64,000 bases of DNA from Congeria kusceri (GCA_027627225.1 CM051029.1:12246023-12310022), one strand, 5' to 3'. Positions 47,337-59,129 are shown, counted from the first letter of the stretch. Program-made: numbers and translations. Notes: generated from the sequence alone by a model not told the origin.

Positions 47337-49152
47337 GCAGATCCTATATATATATATATATGATTGTTTAAAAGATGAGGAGTCCATATGTTTAATGAAA
47401 ATGCAATCCACCCAATCACCTTTTCTTACTCAGCTGAAAAAATTCTCGTGTCACAAACTAAGAATTCGTGATAGTTGCATGCAATTGATAATTATAACAC
47501 TACGCAGTTATTTTTGCACAACCTGTATCGATTGTTTAACGTCAGGAAGGTTTTTTTGTCAAAGTGAATAAACGTCGCTCGTGTTTTTATATAATTTCCA
47601 GTAAACTACATGACAAATTTAATTCGCCTTGAGGTTCCCTCTTTCCGCCTAATTTGCTCATAGAAGTGAATCTTTCTAAACATAAACATACACAATTTAA
47701 CGAATTATAAACAAACTACATTTTTTGTGACATAATTTTAAAGTTTTAAATGTTTCCTAGTTTATACAAGCTCAGAGGTTGTATGGTGTGTTTTCTTGCA
47801 TTTACTTCGTCTTAATTCCGAAAAAAAACCATATCTTCGACTTCCCCTTAATATTGCATGCAAGAAAACTAACCATTAACATAAATATGTAATTCACATA
47901 ACAACTTATTTTCGTTATAGAAAACTACGAAAGACAAGCAATCAAACAATTCTAGTCAAATATATATGATTGATAAATACCTCGTCGTGGGTATATTGTC
48001 ATGAATTGCATTTTGCCTGTTATTATTACATGTACATACATGCAATTCAAACTGATTACTAGTTTGTTTTAGTTTTGTCATGACGGTATTGACATCTTAC
48101 TGAGCATATCTACAATAAGTCTAATTAGTAAGTTAATTGTTAAATTGAGACTGCACGATTTTGTACGAAAATTATAATGTAAAACCATCCATTGATTCTC
48201 AGGATGGCAGTATATTTTAAAAACAATATTATAAATAATGTTGATAATAATAGATGTTCAGAAATGTGTATAAAGAGAGAAATTTAAAACTAATATAATT
48301 CTTCGCTGCGCAGCGAGCTATTATATACATACTTACACAGCGTTTATACAGATCTTCTGATGACTCATTCAAAACCAAATGTAGCCGTTGCTGTAGGATA
48401 AACGGATCTTGTATTGGCAGAACATATATATTTGTATTATTCGATAAGAGAAATTGTGTTTGTCGATGTCGACGTTTAGTTATGTTATATAAAACGGGTT
48501 TTAGTGGGTAACTAAAGGGACATAAAATAACTATGCCACTCTTTAATTTGCAGTTCAAAATTTAAACACTAAAAGAGGAAATAGTATCACGATCGGATTC
48601 ATTAAAACGATCGTACTAGTATGAGTTAGATAGAATCAGTGACCGAAACACCAATATAAGGTTGAAGCCGGCCAATATTTCTTATTATTAAAGAATAAAT
48701 ACCCTTCGCCTTTTGTCCGCAAAAGTCGTATTTTCAGCTTCTCGATTTTTTTTCAGAAACTAATACGTATGCACTGTGTATATAACATTATTTAACCCAC
48801 ACGTTAACAGACAGGCATTTCGCCTTAATACTAAAAAATAACGAATCTTGCCATGAACGTCGCCTTAATACTGCAATAGAAGCACGTTAATAGACAGGCA
48901 TTTCTCCTTAATACTGAAAAATAACAAATCGTGTACGTCGACTTAATACTGCAAAAGAAGCAAACTTAAACATACAAGCTTGAATACCGTATAAAAAGTA
49001 TATCGATTGGAAGGATAGTGAGAAAGTGAAATAAAATGTACATGTTTACGAATGAATAAAAACACTAAAAATGTCACAGTCATCATTTCACCAATTTAGT
49101 ATAAATTAATAAACGTATTCCATAATCAGTTCAGCAGAACAATATACAATTA

Positions 49153-49280
49153 TTGACTAGAGGGCCATTGAATATGATCTGTTATTCACTTGTAGAAAGT
49201 CATATTGACCGAGGCGCAGCAGATGTCAATATGTGTTTATGCCAGTGAATATCAGTCATATTCTATGGCCCTCTAGTCAA
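49153..49280. repeat. Long imperfect hairpin
   Basis: TTGACTAGAGGGCCATTGAA at the left end is the reverse complement (one mismatch) of the right end. Pairing continues with indels through ATATTCACT and CATATTGAC to a centre with GACCGAGGCGCAGCAGATGTC. The arms are about 60 bp. The arm phrase CCATTGAATATGA occurs twice more at about 49534 and 49563. Confidence 0.85.
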
Positions 49281-49854
49281 CAACTTTTTTATTATTACAT
49301 TATAAATTATCAGTTGTTTTTTTACTGACGTTACACGCACTTTTCGTTAAAAACGGTGAAATGTGCGCCAAAAGCACTTATACTGAAATGACGTGAATTC
49401 CGAAATAGAGTCGTTGTTATTGTTAAACCGAACTGTTTGTTGTAAGTGATGTCACTTAATGTATCAAGGCTGCGTTTTTGCAAACATTATCGTAACGTCT
49501 GGAAACGGGTACCGACGCTAGCTATTTTTAGCCCATTGAATATGACTGGGAAAAACCGAAAAGTCCATTGAATATGATATATATTTAATGTTGCCAGTCA
49601 TGCTGTGGACCATTGGGAAGCCGTTTAATTATAGGTCATATAATAATACGTGTTAATGCCGTCGAGTTAAATACTACATTATGATACATTTAAATCCATT
49701 AACGTACACATGTAATTCACAACAAAACGTTATTAGTCATTAATAAATGTTAGGAACACATACTTTTTATTTTCATTTCATCCGTGTAATAGTTAAGAAA
49801 CGGATTTCGTCTTAATGCCGAAAAACAAAGTACGTGTGTTTGACTTCGCCTTAA

Positions 49855-50256
49855 AGGGACCTATTAACAGATCGACAATTTTCAAAAATTTTGTTATAGA
49901 TCCTAACAAGAAATTCTTCATTTTTTACAAACAAGAGAAATAACACTCATGAATAAGATATTTTTTTAATGCTAAGTAGTGAAATATAGAAAAATATCAG
50001 TGATGCATATACCTATATCACTCAGAGTGAGAGACTACTTTTTGGGGTCCCGATTTTATACAGTAAATGAAACGTTCCGCCATCGATGCCGGGCTCAAAA
50101 CTGTGAAATTACGTCATTATTTGCGAGTCCCGGCGAAGGCAATATTTTTAATTTACTTTTTTTTTAAAATAATATTTGTTTTAGATTATTCCAGACGCTT
50201 TGGTTTTTGAAGTAAAGATATTTTTCAAAAATACGAAAATGTGTGAATACGTCCCT
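49855..50256. mobile_element. TTAA-flanked MITE inside the dispersed repeat
   Basis: The 402-bp element begins AGGGACCTATTAACAG and ends GAATACGTCCCT, flanked by TTAA on both sides (49851-49854 and 50257-50260), the piggyBac-type target site. Taking it out with one TTAA leaves GACTTCGCCTTAAAACTGCA, one base from the local phrase, so the insertion broke a copy of that repeat. It has no coding frame. Confidence 0.85.
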
Positions 50257-50412
50257 TTAAAACTGCACATAGAAAATGTATCTCGCATTTGAAAGGTTTA
50301 TTCCATTATATAACAAGATCTCACCGCATATCACAAGTAGAAGGCCCTGTTTTTACTAAGCAGTTGAACTAAAATAGATGATTTCATATTTGTCTAAATT
50401 GACGAAACTTAC

Positions 50413-50631
50413 AGTTAATGCTTAGAAGATGTCCCGAGAGGACATTAGCAGCGAAGGGTCTTGTATAAGTTAGTGCATCTGACAGTCTTGAAAAGATCTG
50501 GTAGTTACTGCGGAATCGTGCGGACAGACCAAGCAGGACCAGTGTTGTTGCAGCTCGACCCTCTCTCTGTCTCTCTCTAAGTACTACACAAGGAAGTCGT
50601 GCGACGTCCGCAAGTGCACCTTGCATGCTTG
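50413..50631 (-). CDS. Unidentified exon, 73 codons
   Basis: A minus-strand segment of exactly 219 nt, open, phase 1 to 1, between a strong acceptor (TATTTTTTTCCTGTAG) and a consensus donor (TTAACT|GTAAGT). It is GC-richer than its surroundings. The reading includes SMQGALADVARLPCVVLRER and RFRSNYQIFSRLSDAL, then TYTRPFAANVLSGHLLSIN. No domain is recognised. The adjacent 50640-50890 is also GC-rich and has an open minus frame. It could be an exon of an unknown gene or part of an undescribed repeat. Confidence 0.4.
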
Positions 50632-50639
50632 CTACAGGA

Positions 50640-50966
50640 AAAAAATACGTAGAGTGCCTGTATGTTCATCACACGATGTTCGCAGGGTGCCCGCAGAATG
50701 TGTGATCGACGCAAGGCCGACGCATCAACTTAAGGGCTTTCGCTAATGTCTGTTGCGGTTGTTGCGGCCACCTTGCGATCGAGGAAAACACGCACGGGCG
50801 CCGTAGGTCCGACGCACGTTTTTGACAAAAACCTCGACGAAAGCCCGACGATAGGTCGACGCAACGCGGTTGTTACCGAGGCTTTTTTTAGCTTTATAAT
50901 TAACATCCATTGATAATACAGTAATAATTCAGTGTCAGGACAGGACAGGCCCAGTTGCCCAAGCAA
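50640..50966 (-). other. GC-rich segment upstream of the unknown exon
   Basis: Rich in CGTCG and GCGTCG words on an AT-rich background. A 78-codon minus-strand frame (50730-50966) covers most of it but has no recognisable motif. It may be part of the same unit as 50413-50631. Confidence 0.3.
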
Positions 50967-52179
50967 ATACTCATTCTCAAGATCAACATTTAATAAGAGA
51001 TTAATTTACATTATATAATTTGAGGTCAATTCTACAGGCAGCAAACTTCTGCGTAAGACAACCAGATAAGTTTCGTGTAATTTGCAAGACAATTCAAAAA
51101 TAGTTGTCAACATTTCAGGAAAATAAGCAGATTTGTTTTCTCCACTTTATTTACGGTCGCAATTGGAAATGGAACATGCATCGTTAGTGCCCTCAAATGC
51201 ACACGACAGCAACTTGATATCAAGCTGTTTCGCAAATGTTTCTTATTTTCGTAAAAGTTTTTAAATGTTCTTTAAAAAAATAGTTTGACTTTTCGTGAAA
51301 ACCTTGGTTTCGCGAAAAGTTAAAGACTTAGCATAACAGCCCCGACAGAGGGCCATGATTTGACTTTCTTGATAACCTGACAATACTTTAACGAAAGCTG
51401 CCAGAATATATCGCGAATTGTTTCCCAGTTTGTTTGTTTTTTGAAAATGTGTTTAAATTTCATGAAAATTTACTGTTTATCATAAACATAAGTGTGTTAC
51501 TATATAATAAAATTATATGTTGACAAATTTCTAAATGTAGGTAATTAAACGTTAAGATCAAAAGTCATACAACTTTATATATAAGCGTCGGTTTATTGCG
51601 AATTCATTTTCGTGCACAATACAAATTCTAACATTTTGTATGCGAGCAATTAGAACTGATGTTATTCTCGTTTTGATTAATACTGTCGTCAATATATTTG
51701 TATAGGTTCTTGTGCAGACTGATTATTTCCTTGATTTTTGGAAACGTTAATTTTACAATAGTCACCACGGCGTATAACCTCCTGCTAGTAAGACCTGTAA
51801 AAAATATGCTTTGATTAGTAATAAATTAAGTATTCTACATAGTATGAATTGGATTGTTCCTGGAAAAGAAGTTTTTTCTGAAAGCTATTTACTGAGATTT
51901 CTTTTTTTTGTCTTGTTTGTGTTCGAATGTTAGTTGTAACCAGACGAAACTTGTCTATAACAACGAACTCAACTGTTATTACATTTATTACTCGTCTGGT
52001 TATTCTTGCGTATTCCGGAAATATATGTAAATCAATCTAAAAATAGCATAGATGCAGACGCTAATAAGATGCGTAGCCTCTAACATGCGTGGGGGGGGGG
52101 GCTGTGGTATTCATGTTGTGCGCACAACTATTTTGATGCAGATTTGTTTATTTTTACCCATCATATTTTTCAACGATTT
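50967..52179. other. No gene recognised
   Basis: AT-rich. A G10 run lies at 52091-52100. Nothing was identified upstream of the retrotransposon fragment. Confidence 0.5.
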
Positions 52180-52510
52180 CTACGTGCGATGCACACACCA
52201 GATCCGATCACAAAACTCTTCCCAGCTTTGTGTAATTTTGGCAAATCTATCAGAGATGTTATACCCTTCCCACCCGGCAAGTACAATGTTCATGAGACGT
52301 GGTGTTTCACAGCAATGGCAAGAGAAGAGGCTCTTCAGAACAGACACATGCAATACGTGAAGAAACTGTCTCTGCATACAAAACGTTGTTATTGAGGTAC
52401 ACCAGTATGACCAATATGTTATTAGAGATGATGGTTCCAGACGTGTAACCCTGCGTTACCAGATAATTCTACATAAATACATCCCAGTGTATGTAGATTG
52501 TCCAGACTGA
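52180..52510 (+). mobile_element. Ty3/gypsy integrase C-terminal fragment, copy 1
   Basis: The plus-strand frame runs through HTPDPITKLFPALCNFGKSI, then REEALQNRHMQYVKKLSLHT, and (after a short internal deletion with frame change at about 52387) EVHQYDQYVIRDDGSRRVTL, stopping at TGA (52508-52510). The PDP...G(K/R)xIRD block, the REEAL..RH helix and the QYDQYVIRxDGSxRVTLR strand are the tail of Ty3/gypsy integrases of the type common in invertebrates. The catalytic core and the rest of pol are missing. Confidence 0.75.
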
Positions 52511-53010
52511 TTGTTGATGCCGACTTCACAGGTCTATGCCTACCCAACTCGAGGCTCCTACTCCATCTTGCAGGCCTAGAACACTGACACTGCGCGTAAC
52601 CGTCTGTTACGAAAACACTTACACCTGTCGCTACACGGGGCACATCCGGGCTGATCACAAACCTGAGCATCTGATATCAGTTGACCTATGACTCCCCAAA
52701 TTAGTCGGACTACCAGTCACCAGATGCCTGTTTCACATTCCATCATGCACATGTTCATTTGTAAAAATTGCTCATATGTTCAGCTGTTTCCTACTGCTAT
52801 ACGATACATGTACAATGTTTTGTTAACTTAACCTAGTTCTGTCATATAGAGCAGACTTCGATTTTTACATACTTACTACCCAAAGTGAGGGGGGGGGGGG
52901 AGATAGAGGATTTTAAATTTTAAATAAAACTTTAGTTCAATCTTTGTATTTTTTTCAAATCTTGATCGTTGTTGGTAGATGCCAATGAAGTATACAGCAA
53001 ATAGACCACA
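52511..53010 (+). mobile_element. 3' flank of the gypsy fragment, copy 1
   Basis: Non-coding sequence continuing from the integrase tail and repeated in inverted form at 59130-59980. It includes a G12 run (about 52889-52900). It may contain part of the 3' UTR or LTR, but no paired LTR was found. The 82-codon minus-strand frame over 52422-52670 is antisense to the integrase tail and is not called. Confidence 0.6.
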
Positions 53011-53879
53011 TTCTTATTAAAATAAGTTGTCAGAACACTTCTACTGTGTTCAAAATAATTACTAAATTGTTCAAAATAAATTTAGAGTGATACTCGTAAA
53101 AGTCGTGTAATTTGTTGTATTTTGTTTTATAAATATGGTAATCTTTGAGGCACTTAAGCTACCCCTAAACATAGGCATTTATTGTACAAACATTCCATAC
53201 AGTGTTTCTATATCATAAAGAACATATTTGGGGGGTAAGACTTTGAAAAAAAAATTGATTTTGAATTTTTGTATGTTTTAAGCTCCACCCTACTGGCCAG
53301 ATATTAATAAGCCAGTGGGCTTTTGAAATCAAGTGTCCGTTGTTGATGGTCAGATGTTGATGAGCTAGTTGGTAGTCAGTTAATCAATTTACCATTTAAA
53401 TACAATGTAACTATTTAATGAAGCTAATGTTGACAAATGAAGAAAATAAAATTACTTCAATTGTTTAAGTTACTGCGTATCTCCGTGAATATATATTTAA
53501 GATTGTGAAATTAATAAATAATAGGTAAAATTTTAATTTACCTGTTATAATTTGGCCCTTTGTTTTGTTCGGAAAACATGTCAAACACAAACAAGAAACA
53601 TTTAAATAATCATTTCTCAATTATTGTTACTATGGTCGAGATAGACTTAGTACAGTCGCTTTACTATAATCCATGTTATACTAAAATGCAACACTTATTT
53701 TATGTTTACTTTTTCTTTTCTTTTTTTCTCATACATATTGCTTTGTTGTGTGTATTTAATTTTGTATGCTTTTTGTTTGGTGACTTATGTGTTATCTTGT
53801 TGTATTTCACAATTTAATCGTTCCTATTTGATGTATATTCACAAGTAACAATAACCTAGCAAGCAAGCCCAGACAGGAC
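53011..53879. other. No gene recognised
   Basis: AT-rich. A plus-strand frame at 53560-53817 is Phe-rich, with no motif or splice support. Confidence 0.5.
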
Positions 53880-54560
53880 CCATATGGGCCCCTTGAGGGT
53901 TTACATATGTGTTCCGTTTGGGCTACCGATATGGGACCCACCCCAGAAAGTGCAACCGGGATTAAGGTTGGTCCAATATGGGTTAAAATATGGGTCCACC
54001 TTGGGACCAATGTGGTCTCAACATAGGACCATAATGGGCAAACACAGATGAGACCTTGATTGGATACCCACATGGGCCCCACCCCACAAAGTGCAACCGG
54101 GATTTACCTGGGTCCCATATGTGTTACAATATGGATCTAAAATGGGACCCATGTGGTCTCCACATGGGACCATAATGGGCAAACACAGATGGGACCTTGA
54201 TGGGATACACACATGGGCCCCACCCCAGTAAGAGCAACCAGGATTTACGTGGGTCCCATATGGTTTACAATATGGGTCCACCATGGGACCCATGTGGTCT
54301 CAACATAGGACCATTATGGGCAAATACAGTTGAGACCTTGATGGGAGACCCACACGGGCCCCACCCCAGAAAGTGCAACCTGGATTTACGTGGGCCCTAT
54401 ATGGGTTACAATATGGGTCTACCATTGGACCCGTGTGTGGTCTCAACATGGGTCCATTATGGGCAAACACAAAAGGGACCTTGATGGGAGCCCCACATGG
54501 GCCCCATCGCAGAAAGTACAACCGGGAATTGCATGGGTCCCATATTGGTTGCAACAGAGA
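53880..54560. repeat. Minisatellite, ~142-bp unit, ~4.8 copies
   Basis: Diverged units built on CATGGGCCCCACCCC, GTGCAACCGGGATTTA, TGGGTCCCATATG and GGGACCATAATGGGCAAACA. The last phrase recurs near 54020, 54161, 54303 and 54446. The units are rich in small palindromes (GGGCCC, CATATG). Open frames on both strands are artefacts. Confidence 0.9.
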
Positions 54561-55399
54561 TTGGTCCTAAGGGAAAACCTGAATAAAAGCTTTACTGAAA
54601 AAGTCCAAACATGATTCTCTGCATAATCTGTCACTTACACAGAGGTAATTGTTGCGAAGCTGTTTGTAACATTCTATGGTTGTCCAACTTCAAGAACAGG
54701 ACAATATAAATATAGGCTGTTAATGGCCACAAGTAGTCCTGCTAACCATGTATTGTTATTAACGATCACATGTCTGTCAGATGCAGCTTTACAAAAACCA
54801 ACACTTAACAAATGACATATTATTTGGAGTATAATTTTGTCCATATCATCAAAGCTTTAAGTTGGGGTAAGTTATTAATGTATTGATAATAAAACACTTA
54901 ACATCATGTTGTAAAACATGCTATTTTCCTATTCGGTAAACTTGACAAAACATAATATTTTAATAATAGTACACAAGAACACAAAATGCATCATGTAAGA
55001 CAGATGTTCAAATAAGCATATCGATAATCTACAATTATGTTTAATGTACCTTGCATAATGTACTTGTAATTATTATATATATGTCCTCATTTGTGATTAA
55101 AAAGGGTGCGTATTAAAATAAAGATAGAGCTTAATACAAAACTTAAGTAATGGCAAATTACGAAAAACAAATAATTATGTATTATTGTATCTAATATAAT
55201 GTTAAAATCAACATGAAAGTGTGCATAGTAAGTTATCTATAGAGCATTGCCTTGTAAATATTAACTGCAAGTGAACATTACTTTTAAGTTTGGTTATAAA
55301 CATACCTCAATCCGGTTTTGAAACATTACAAAAAGGATTTGCGACAACAACTAAACTGGCTAACAACATTGTCTAGATCCAGCTGTATTCCCTGAAGTT
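54561..55399. other. No gene recognised
   Basis: AT-rich. Nothing was recognised. Confidence 0.5.
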
Positions 55400-55403
55400 T
55401 TAA

Positions 55404-55906
55404 AGGAACTTGTTCACAGATTTTCGCATTTTTTGAAGTATGCCATTTAAAGTATTAACTTGACAGATTTAAACATCGCAACTCAAAAAATTAAGTATAA
55501 TAACAAGAAAAGTGTTTAGAAAAAAAAAAGAAAATTCAAAATTGGTCTCACCGTGGTTCGCACCCGGGACCTGCGTATAAAAAAGGCTATCGCCTTAACC
55601 ACTCGGCCATTCCGAAGTCTGTATTTCATCGTGAATTATTTACTTTATGCAAGTGTTCCACGTGATGTCAACAGTTTCAACGAAATCAACAGAAACACTC
55701 CAAATTATTCCATCATTTAGCGTTACAAATGCTTTATAATTGTATCAATTTTAACTGATGATTAGACATAAACGAAACGGTTTTTACAGTGTATTTCTTG
55801 GTCCGTAGTGTTATATTGCTCCCGTTTATACACTGTTCTTATATTTTTGGAATCGGTAACAAAAAGTTGAAAAATTGTCAATTCGTCAATCTGTGAACAG
55901 GTCCCT
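55404..55906. mobile_element. TTAA-flanked TIR element with tRNA-like head
   Basis: The 503-bp element is flanked by TTAA (55400-55403 and 55907-55910). The left end is AGGAACTTGTTCACAGATT, and the right end read inward is AGGGACCTGTTCACAGATTG. The right end also matches the ends at 49855 and 44405. It contains the tRNA-like sequence at 55551-55620 on the minus strand. The combination suggests either a SINE inserted in a MITE or a composite element. Confidence 0.8.
55551..55620 (-). repeat. tRNA-like (Ser/Leu type) SINE head
   Basis: On the minus strand AATGGCCGAGTGGTTAAGGC (A box) is followed after ~30 bp by GGGTGCGAACCACGG (B box, imperfect). It resembles Ser/Leu tRNA 5' and T-arm regions. 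The anticodon arm cannot be folded with confidence and the acceptor stem is imperfect, so it is not called as a tRNA gene. Confidence 0.7.
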
Positions 55907-55910
55907 TTAA

Positions 55911-56695
55911 TTAACAAACAACAACAACAATAACAGTTAAAAGTCAGTACCAATTCCTGTTATTATGAGAAAAAGCCCAGCTGAACACCAAAATGTTAAA
56001 CACATTTTTTTTTGGCCCGTAGAATCCTTTGGCTGATTAGGCAAACATTTTAATTTATGTATTGAATCATGCATGTAAATTTAAACATTTTTGTACAGCA
56101 AAAATGAATCTTGCAATTTTCAAAACATGTTCAATATACAATTATTACCAAATTGCTTTATTGCGCATATGTAAATGATTACATATGATTTTAATAATAT
56201 TATCTTGAACGACACAAACAGTCAACGCATTCTCAACTTGAAGAAAAACAACATAAAATATGTCGATTCTTGTTAGTACTACACTAGCGTTTAAAATCGT
56301 TAGGCCAAAAGAAAAAAAAGTATGTGTTTCAGGCAACCCGACCCTACTTAACGACAAACCCTCGACCCTAAAGTTTTTAGCGACACTCTTTTTCCATGAA
56401 AGCCATATTTGTCAGATTTTAGTTGTTTTCGATGGTTTTGACCAAAATGTGTCTTAAAAAAAAAATCAATCCCGACCGTACCTAACTTTTTTGAGACCGT
56501 ACCCCGAAAAACACATTTTTTGGCCTTAGCAGGAAGTTATACATGCAGCTGCTGAAATAGTTCTTTCAATATCATATTCAGAACAGTAACCAGTTCTGTT
56601 CATTTTGTATATATTTTTCCACAAGGAACAACTTATAACTATAATGCATTTATTAATTATTCTGGTAAAGTATATTACACTGACTTATATATAAA
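55911..56695. other. No gene recognised
   Basis: AT-rich. Nothing was recognised. Confidence 0.5.
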
Positions 56696-57312
56696 CAAGA
56701 GCTGTCAGAGGACAGCGCAATCGACTTTTCGAAGTACTTCAGTTCGTATATATTTTGGAAAGTGGAAGGGCCATACATTTGTTGAAATACAAAACTGAGT
56801 TTATAGTGGGGCAATTACTTCATCAAATTAATCCAAGTTTCAAGTGACAACCTTATGTTATTGGGGATTGTTGATCCTATCAAGTTTGGAAGTTACTAGA
56901 CATTGGAATAAAAAAAGTTAATCCGAAAATATATGTGAAAAAGGGCAAAACTCTTGCAAAATACAATGGGGAATGTAGCTCTTGATATTGGAGTCGATGA
57001 CAAAAGCACATCTGAAGTTTCAAGTGAATAACTTATTTAGTTTCAAGCTATAAAACTTCTGAATATATACTTTAACCAGAAAATCTATACAAAAAGGGGG
57101 CATATCTCTGTCAAAATACAAAACAGTTTTTCAGAATGTTGCCGATGACCCTGGAGTTGATGACATAGGTATATTCCAAGGTTCAAGTAAATAACTTATG
57201 TAGTTTTGCAGTTAACAACTTTGGAATAAAAACTTTAACCAAATTCAGACGCGGACGCCGTCGCCAGGGGTAGTAGGAAAGCTCACCTTTTCATCTAACA
57301 GTCGAGCTAGAA
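56696..57312. mobile_element. Non-coding repeat with tandem core (mollusc type)
   Basis: It begins AACAAGAGCTGTCAGAGGAC and ends CAGTCGAGCTAGAA. In between are about three diverged ~160-bp units (AAAAGGGGGCATATCTCTGTC-like phrases near 56760, 56938 and 57090). Elements with such ends and a tandem core are common in bivalves by general knowledge. A Helitron-like or pearl-like non-autonomous element is possible; no transposase is present. Confidence 0.55.
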
Positions 57313-58979
57313 ATCAAACAAGGTTATATCCATTGATACAGAAAGTAAGCAAATTTCATAAAATATTGAACATTTTGACCTCGTTCAGAGAACTGGTTTT
57401 ATCCTAAATTGGCGAAAGTAATTTACAGGCAAATAGAAATTATTTAGATATCTCACAAATGTTTCCCCATACAAATCAGAATGATCACTATTATTTTGCA
57501 AATCTGCTGGGGTGGAGCTTCTCAATACATGTTGTATTGTTACAAGGTCCTTTGTTTCCTTTCTTTTTTGCTATCACATTCTTCTGTAAACTAATTCAAG
57601 TAATTACTGAAAGCGTTATCATTAGAAATAAGGTCAATATAGTAGCACAGCTAGAGTATTTTTTTAAATCCCGATTTCACACAGTCTGGCACAACGCTTC
57701 ATGCTATATGTGATCATTACGAATAGACTGAAAGTCCTTTCACCTCTGGAAAGCCCGCACTGTTGTTCTTGCACTGTTGTATTTTTCATGAACTTCACCA
57801 TTACCACATTTAACTTATGCCCTTAATTTATCTCGGTAGGTGACAACAATATAGTCATTAATTTAATACTTCAAACTCCATTTCTTTCCTTCAATATATA
57901 TTAATTTTAGCAATCCTCGACTTGTAGCGAACACATTTCGTTGACTGCTTCTGAACGAAAAAACTAAATTTATTTCAGACAAAATTTCCTGCAGCTGCTT
58001 TACATGTACATTAAGTGAACTTAATACACGCATATTTTTGTAAAACTATAAATGCTTAATTGTTATTTATACTAAACATCAGGTCTACAATTTTAAGTTA
58101 AAAAAACAACAACAGCCATATCAGTTTGCAAAATAATCCTATATAGACATACATATTTAAACGGCTGTTTGTATTGGGAATTGAAAATGTTTAGCATTTC
58201 GCAATAATACAAAGACACATACCAGTACCAAATTTGATTAGTTAGTTGAATGGTGATTCGCACGCGTTTTACACCAACCTAATTTTGCAGAACACCAACC
58301 AATTTCTGTTAAACCATACATAAGAAAAGTTGACAGAGAAAATGCTACAATAATGTTAATATTTATTTTGATTACAAAAGCCAAAATATTTGATATTTTA
58401 CGTGAGACCAGGTCTGGCAATATAATGTCTATGCATGCGATAGATACATCAAGATACATCGCAAATTTAGGTATATAAGGCAAGGATATGTATTAACATA
58501 TAGGTTATCATTGGAACTTGTTTCTACATTACAGTTTTACCAATTATTATAAATTACAGAGCAATTTAACTCATCGAAAAGAAAGCCCATTGTTGGATGT
58601 GGATGGTTGCTGAAAAGCAGTTTGCATCCCGACCAAGGGCAAGGATTGTATGAGGGACTTAATTAGATATGTTCTTCATTTGCTTAGTTGCTCTCTCTTC
58701 AACCCTGGTACCGCCAAAGCAGCAAACAATGAGATATTGTGCATATTATAATATTATAATTATAGCAATGCAATATTTTGAATGCACAATAGCAAAAATT
58801 AATGTTCTATCTCGCGAAAGTGTGTGACAAATTTTAATCAGGTTTAGAAAACCCAACTCTTTCACAATACTAGTAACAGCGCAAATTTAAGTTGCTTTAT
58901 AAATATAATATATATTATTAACACTTTGTATAACTTACCTGTCTGTTTTAATATAAAAAACGCCTAACATGTTTCTTGA
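57313..58979. other. No gene recognised
   Basis: AT-rich. Short frames only (for example 57459-57713 plus, Phe-rich). Nothing was recognised. Confidence 0.5.
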
Positions 58980-59056
58980 GTCCGTTCACCCAAAAATATC
59001 TTCGCCCTTTGTTCCGTTCGCCCTATATTCCGCTCGCCCTGGGTCCGTTCGCCCTA
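58980..59056. repeat. Short minisatellite, ~16-bp unit
   Basis: About four and a half units of the type TTCGCCCTATATTCCG, with internal variants (TTTGTTCCG, GGGTCCG). Confidence 0.85.
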
Positions 59057-59129
59057 CTTTCATTTTTATTAAAGAGTATATGTTGAAATGTATTAATGCA
59101 TGATGACATTTAATTATTTCCAAAGATCA

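Larger units (their letters stand above)
39530..50280. repeat. Dispersed CGCCTTAATACTGCA repeat zone
   Basis: The 17-bp phrase TTCGCCTTAATACTGCA or a close variant starts at 39751, 41181, 41438, 44129, 46428, 46686, 47842, 48819, 48859, 48902 and 48937, and again at 49845, where a transposon interrupts it. It is nearly always in plus orientation. Several copies follow a second phrase (TTCGCCTTAATGCCG) by 25-30 bp and precede AAGCAAA and a TGTAATTCACATAA-like phrase. The blocks 41150-41520 and 46380-46770 are colinear over ~370 bp. This looks like an old higher-order array or clustered copies of one repeat. Confidence 0.75.

Noticed and set aside
52422..52670. Conserved 82-codon minus-strand protein, also at 59803-60069 plus
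   Set aside because: It is the antisense of the gypsy integrase tail and its 3' flank. Conservation between copies reflects the repeat, not the frame.
53807..54634. Several Gly/Pro/Trp-rich frames on both strands
   Set aside because: Periodic translations of the 142-bp minisatellite.
55551..55620. Functional tRNA-Ser gene
   Set aside because: Imperfect B box and stems; it lies inside a TTAA-flanked mobile element.
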